A stretch of 64,000 bases of DNA from Streptomyces sp. Ncost-T10-10d (lineage in GTDB: Bacteria > Actinomycetota > Actinomycetes > Streptomycetales > Streptomycetaceae). Location: contig NZ_FMDF01000157.1 of NCBI RefSeq assembly GCF_900091955.1, forward strand, positions 62,001 to 126,000, written 5' to 3'. Each line of letters opens with the position of its first letter. Position 1 is the stretch's first letter. The notes beneath the pieces were generated by a model, which did no database searches, was not told the origin of the DNA, and saw only the letters and a program-made list of their open reading frames with translations. Of the stretch, positions 61,422 through 64,000 are shown piece after piece. A program made the translations under genes and the position numbers.

Positions 61422-62228
61422 GTGCATGACGAACTTCTCACCATCGGGCGCTTCGCCCGCCTGTGCCGGCTCAGCGTCAAGCAGCTACGGCACTACGACG
61501 AGATGGGGCTATTGGCTCCGGTCCGCGTGGATGCCGGCTCCGGCTACCGCTATTACGCACCTGAGCAGGCGCGTAATGCCCTGACCATTGCCCTGCTCCG
61601 CGAGATGGATCTTCCCCTGGCTGTGATCGCTCAGGCGCTGGCTGCCGAGCCTGAGCGCAGGGCACAGATCCTGCGCGCCGAGCGGGACCGGCTGACCGAG
61701 CGGATCAGTAGGGACCAGGCACGGCTGGAGATGCTGGAGCGGCTGGCGCAGAGCGGCCTGCCCGGCTATGAGGTGAAGATGAGCAGGGAGCCGGAGCGAC
61801 GGCTGGCAGTGGTGCGAGCGGCCTGCACTCCTGCGGAGATCGGGGAGAAGGTCGAGGCATGCGTAGGCCGGCTGCTGCCCGTGCTTGGCAGGGCGAGAGT
61901 CGTATGGGAGCCGCCGCTGTGGGGGCTGTACCCCCTGGATCTGGAAGAGCGGATGGAAATCGCCGTCGGGGCGCAGTTGCCGCAGGTGGAGGGGACACCC
62001 GGCCTGGAGTTCGAGGTGCTGCCCGGCGGGCTCGTTGCCGAGACCGTGCACATCGGGTCCTACGCTCAGCTGCCCTTGGCCTACAACGCGCTCTTCGCCG
62101 CCATCCACGAGCGCGGACTGTGCCCGCAAGTGCCTGTACGTGAGGCCTATCTCGTCGGCCCGGCAGAGGCGCCGCAAGAAGAACTGATGACCCGGCTGAT
62201 CATTCCCGTCCAGGAGAGCATGGCATGA
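61422..62228 (+). CDS. MerR-family regulator with GyrI-like effector domain
   Basis: A 268-residue regulator starting at GTG 61422. Residues 5-75 are the MerR winged helix (LTIGRFARLCRLSVKQLRHY, YDEMGLLAPVRVD-YRYY). A coiled-coil dimer helix follows (to about 120). The C-terminal half resembles the GyrI/BltR-type ligand pocket (ETVHIGSYAQLPLAYNALFA). Such BmrR-like proteins bind hydrophobic drugs or metabolites and activate through a twisted spacer. Its stop overlaps the BtrH/DUF4872 gene by four bases, so regulator and enzyme are translated together. Confidence 0.92.
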   Translation: MHDELLTIGRFARLCRLSVKQLRHYDEMGLLAPVRVDAGSGYRYYAPEQARNALTIALLREMDLPLAVIAQALAAEPERRAQILRAERDRLTERISRDQARLEMLERLAQSGLPGYEVKMSREPERRLAVVRAACTPAEIGEKVEACVGRLLPVLGRARVVWEPPLWGLYPLDLEERMEIAVGAQLPQVEGTPGLEFEVLPGGLVAETVHIGSYAQLPLAYNALFAAIHERGLCPQVPVREAYLVGPAEAPQEELMTRLIIPVQESMA

Positions 62229-63214
62229 CCACGATAAGAAACATCGATGCCTGCGGTACGCAGCACTGCGAGACGACAGCTCTGGGGGTGCTGTTGCGGC
62301 ACCAAGGACTCGATCTGTCCGAGCCCATGCTCTTCGGTCTCGGCTCCGGCCTGTCCTTCATCTACTGGGACAGCAAGAACATGGACTTCCCCTTCCTCGG
62401 GGGACGGGTAAAACCATTCGACCTCACCGGAAATCTAGCCGCCAGACTCAACCTGGGGCTCCTGGTTCAGGAGACCGCCTCGCCACGCAGGGCATGGGAG
62501 AACGTGGTGGCCCCCATCGACGCCGGCCACCCCGTCGGACTGCAGCTCGACAGCTACTACCTGGACTACTTCGGGTCGAAGGTGCACTTCGGCGGTCATG
62601 TCGTCGCCATGTACGGCTACGATGACCACGACTCCTACCTGGTGGACACCGACCAGCAAGGCGGAGCGGTATCCACCAGCCTGCCCAGCCTCGCCCAGGC
62701 CAGAGCCGCGCGCGGCCCGATGACCGCGAAGCACCGGTCCTTCACCCTCACCGTTCCGAGGGATCTGCCCTCCCCACAGGGACAGATCATTCCCGCCATC
62801 ACCGCCTGCGCCGAAGCCTTCCTCAACCCGCCCATCGCCAACCTCGGACACCGAGGCATCGAAAAGGCCGGCAAGCTGGTATGCACATGGCTCCAGCGCA
62901 CCGACAACCCGCAGCGAGACCTGTCGCAAGCCGCTCTTCTGATGGAGAAGGCCGGCACCGGCGGCGCCCTGTTCCGCAACCTCTACCGCGACTTCCTCGC
63001 CCAATGCACCCAACTGCTCGACAGCAGACACCTGCGCACCGGCCACAATCTGTACACCGAGGCAGCCACCCTGTGGACCGAAGCCGCAGCACTGATCACA
63101 AAAGCCGGTGAATCAGGCGATACGCAGTGCCTCGCACAGGCAGGCACTGTCCTCAGCGATCTTTCACGCATAGAGCGCGAGGCCATGCAGGCGCTGAGCT
63201 ACCTGCAGGAGTGA
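62225..63214 (+). CDS. BtrH N-terminal domain / DUF4872 protein
   Basis: A 329-residue protein. Residues 1-135 match the BtrH N-terminal domain: QHCETTALGVLLRHQGLDLS with Cys15, then FGLGSGLSFIYW, and GGHVVAMYGYDDHDSYLVDT with the likely catalytic His. The rest is DUF4872, all helical. BtrH of butirosin synthesis moves an aminoacyl group from a carrier protein to an aminoglycoside. Relatives in regulatory operons are uncharacterised acyltransferase- or peptidase-like proteins. Coupled by a 4-bp overlap to its MerR regulator, which may sense the compound it acts on. Confidence 0.88.
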   Translation: MTTIRNIDACGTQHCETTALGVLLRHQGLDLSEPMLFGLGSGLSFIYWDSKNMDFPFLGGRVKPFDLTGNLAARLNLGLLVQETASPRRAWENVVAPIDAGHPVGLQLDSYYLDYFGSKVHFGGHVVAMYGYDDHDSYLVDTDQQGGAVSTSLPSLAQARAARGPMTAKHRSFTLTVPRDLPSPQGQIIPAITACAEAFLNPPIANLGHRGIEKAGKLVCTWLQRTDNPQRDLSQAALLMEKAGTGGALFRNLYRDFLAQCTQLLDSRHLRTGHNLYTEAATLWTEAAALITKAGESGDTQCLAQAGTVLSDLSRIEREAMQALSYLQE

Positions 63215-63218
63215 GACA

Positions 63219-63499
63219 TCAATCGATGCCCAGTTGGGCGCCGGACAGCTGGAAGGTCAGCCGCTTGGCGGCTTTCAGCGCACTTGCCGCGCCCCGGTCA
63301 CCGGCTTCGGCGGCGCGTGCCGGCTCGCTGCGCTCGATCGTGGTCAGAGAGAATCGGCTGCGACGAACACCGCAGATGCAAGGGTCAGGGCGAGGGCGAG
63401 AATCAGCAGGAGCACTTCGGTTACCGACCCCGACTCCGACCCCTGGATCGACAACTGTGGGCGGGCCGTGGCACGGCTGGTACTGAGAGGTTCACCCAT
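63219..63499 (-). pseudogene. N-terminal fragment of a CNNM/HlyC-type membrane protein
   Basis: From ATG 63499 the frame gives a 28-residue lead and then VTEVLLLILALALTLASAVF, VAADSL and a stop. In the next frame it resumes as LTTIERSEPARAAEAGDRGA to LTFQLSGAQLGID and a stop at 63219. The joined text is the start of the DUF21 membrane domain of hemolysin/CorC-like proteins. It has an indel near 63346 and loses everything after GAQLGI, where the BtrH/DUF4872 gene's 3' end begins. The 3' deletion probably occurred when the MerR-BtrH unit was inserted. Confidence 0.7.
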
Positions 63500-63743
63500 G
63501 GTGGGTCTGCTTCTCCATCTTGACTCGGCGGATCGGGTGGATCCTGGATGGCGGGCTTTCCCAGCCAGGCTGCCGGAGTGCGGCCCGGCAGGAGGCGACC
63601 CCATCCCTGTGCTTCTACAGGCGTGTGGAAAACCCGGGGGGGCGGCCTGGATGTCCCCGGGCGGCCCGGGAGGCGGAGGCGGCGCATCTCGTCGGGAGGA
63701 GCGCGGCACGATGAGCGGCTGGCTGGGCTTTGTCCCGGCGTGA

Positions 63744-64000
63744 TCAGTCCGCTCCGGGCAGCTTGGGGCCAGTGAAATCCGGACCCGAGAAGCCGGGACT
63801 CGAAATGTCGGGAGCACTGAAACCCGGCCCCCTGCGTGGCTCCGGAACCCCCTTCGCGCCGCCGGCCGCACGTGAGGTGTCCGTCACATCCGGACGGTCT
63901 ACGTCCTCAAGGCTCACGGTCTGGAGCGAGTTGGACAGGAAAGGCAGAATCCCGCGTTCGAGCAGTGCCTCCTGCCACGCGTCACGCGCGTGGTCCACCT
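63744..64000 (-). CDS. Unrecognised protein, 3' end only (runs off the window)
   Basis: The last 85 codons of a minus-strand gene whose start is beyond the window. The visible part begins with a helical segment (AWQEALLERGILPFLSNSLQ) followed by a disordered tail. The tail ends in a short repeat, PGFSAPDISS and PGFSGPDFTGPKLPG, in which a PxFSxPD unit recurs. I do not recognise the family. The 244 bp to its left (63500-63743) show no gene. Confidence 0.55.
   Translation of the reverse strand, partial: VDHARDAWQEALLERGILPFLSNSLQTVSLEDVDRPDVTDTSRAAGGAKGVPEPRRGPGFSAPDISSPGFSGPDFTGPKLPGAD

Noticed and set aside
1..64000. tRNA genes, CRISPR arrays, att sites and replication origin
   Set aside because: Scanned for tRNA T-loop patterns, regularly spaced repeats and DnaA-box clusters; none stood out. 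The only tandem repeat is the 26-bp pair before the thioredoxin gene.

Overview
The window looks like chromosomal DNA of a Streptomyces or close relative. GC content is very high and GTG/TTG starts are frequent. The gene families are typical of the genus (SARP, CHAT/TPR, BlaI-M56, LppP/LprE-like, BtrH/DUF4872), and promoters show up as local AT-rich dips. No tRNA, rRNA, CRISPR array or origin was seen. Decayed genes and transposase remnants (IS5-, IS630- and Tn3-like) suggest an accessory, rearranged chromosome arm.

Layout. 1-5450: a tightly packed three-gene unit of two unrecognised proteins and a 972-residue TPR-CHAT (caspase-like) protease, a probable conflict or signalling module. 5.7-13.3 kb: YihY/BrkB membrane protein, GNAT acetyltransferase with divergent TetR, LppP/LprE-like secreted protein, a second TetR, a relic, an aldo/keto reductase and a truncated TetR. 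13.3-22.0 kb: a beta-1,6-galactan utilisation locus (LacI repressor, ABC sugar importer, GH42 beta-galactosidase, secreted GH30-RICIN galactanase) with two inverted copies of one operator in the LacI/permease gap. 22-30 kb: two secreted esterase-type hydrolases, then a graveyard of broken genes around an intact PAP2 membrane protein. 30.4-33 kb: site-2 protease with CBS domains, and an NlpC/P60 cell-wall hydrolase. 33.3-37 kb: a persulfide detoxification operon (persulfide dioxygenase-rhodanese, rhodanese, TauE/SafE, rhodanese-DUF2892) behind two CsoR/CstR-type operators and ending in a strong hairpin.

37-44.5 kb: DUF2785 protein, Tn3 transposase relic abutting a 5'-truncated TetR, an ArsP-like permease, a methyltransferase, a BlaI-M56 pair and a secreted SRPBCC protein. 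44.9-52.9 kb: the most interesting part. A SARP-NB-ARC-TPR activator is divergent from a 60-residue precursor with eight cysteines and an Ala-X-Ala cleavage site. It is followed by a MauE-like membrane redox protein, a TlpA-like thioredoxin, an ABC exporter and an S26 signal peptidase. No lanthionine, cyclodehydratase or radical-SAM enzyme is present, so the set reads as an oxidative-folding and export system for a disulfide-rich peptide. Two matching sets of NCAAG-type direct repeats lie in the gap between regulator and peptide.

53-64 kb: LysR regulator and IS630 relic; an XRE-cupin regulator divergent from a thioredoxin-reductase-like flavoprotein and thioredoxin, with paired TTGC-N7-GCAA sites; a PQQ-type beta-propeller protein; an FAD oxidoreductase; a MerR-BtrH/DUF4872 operon with its own palindrome; a truncated CNNM-family relic; and the 3' end of an unknown gene running off the edge.
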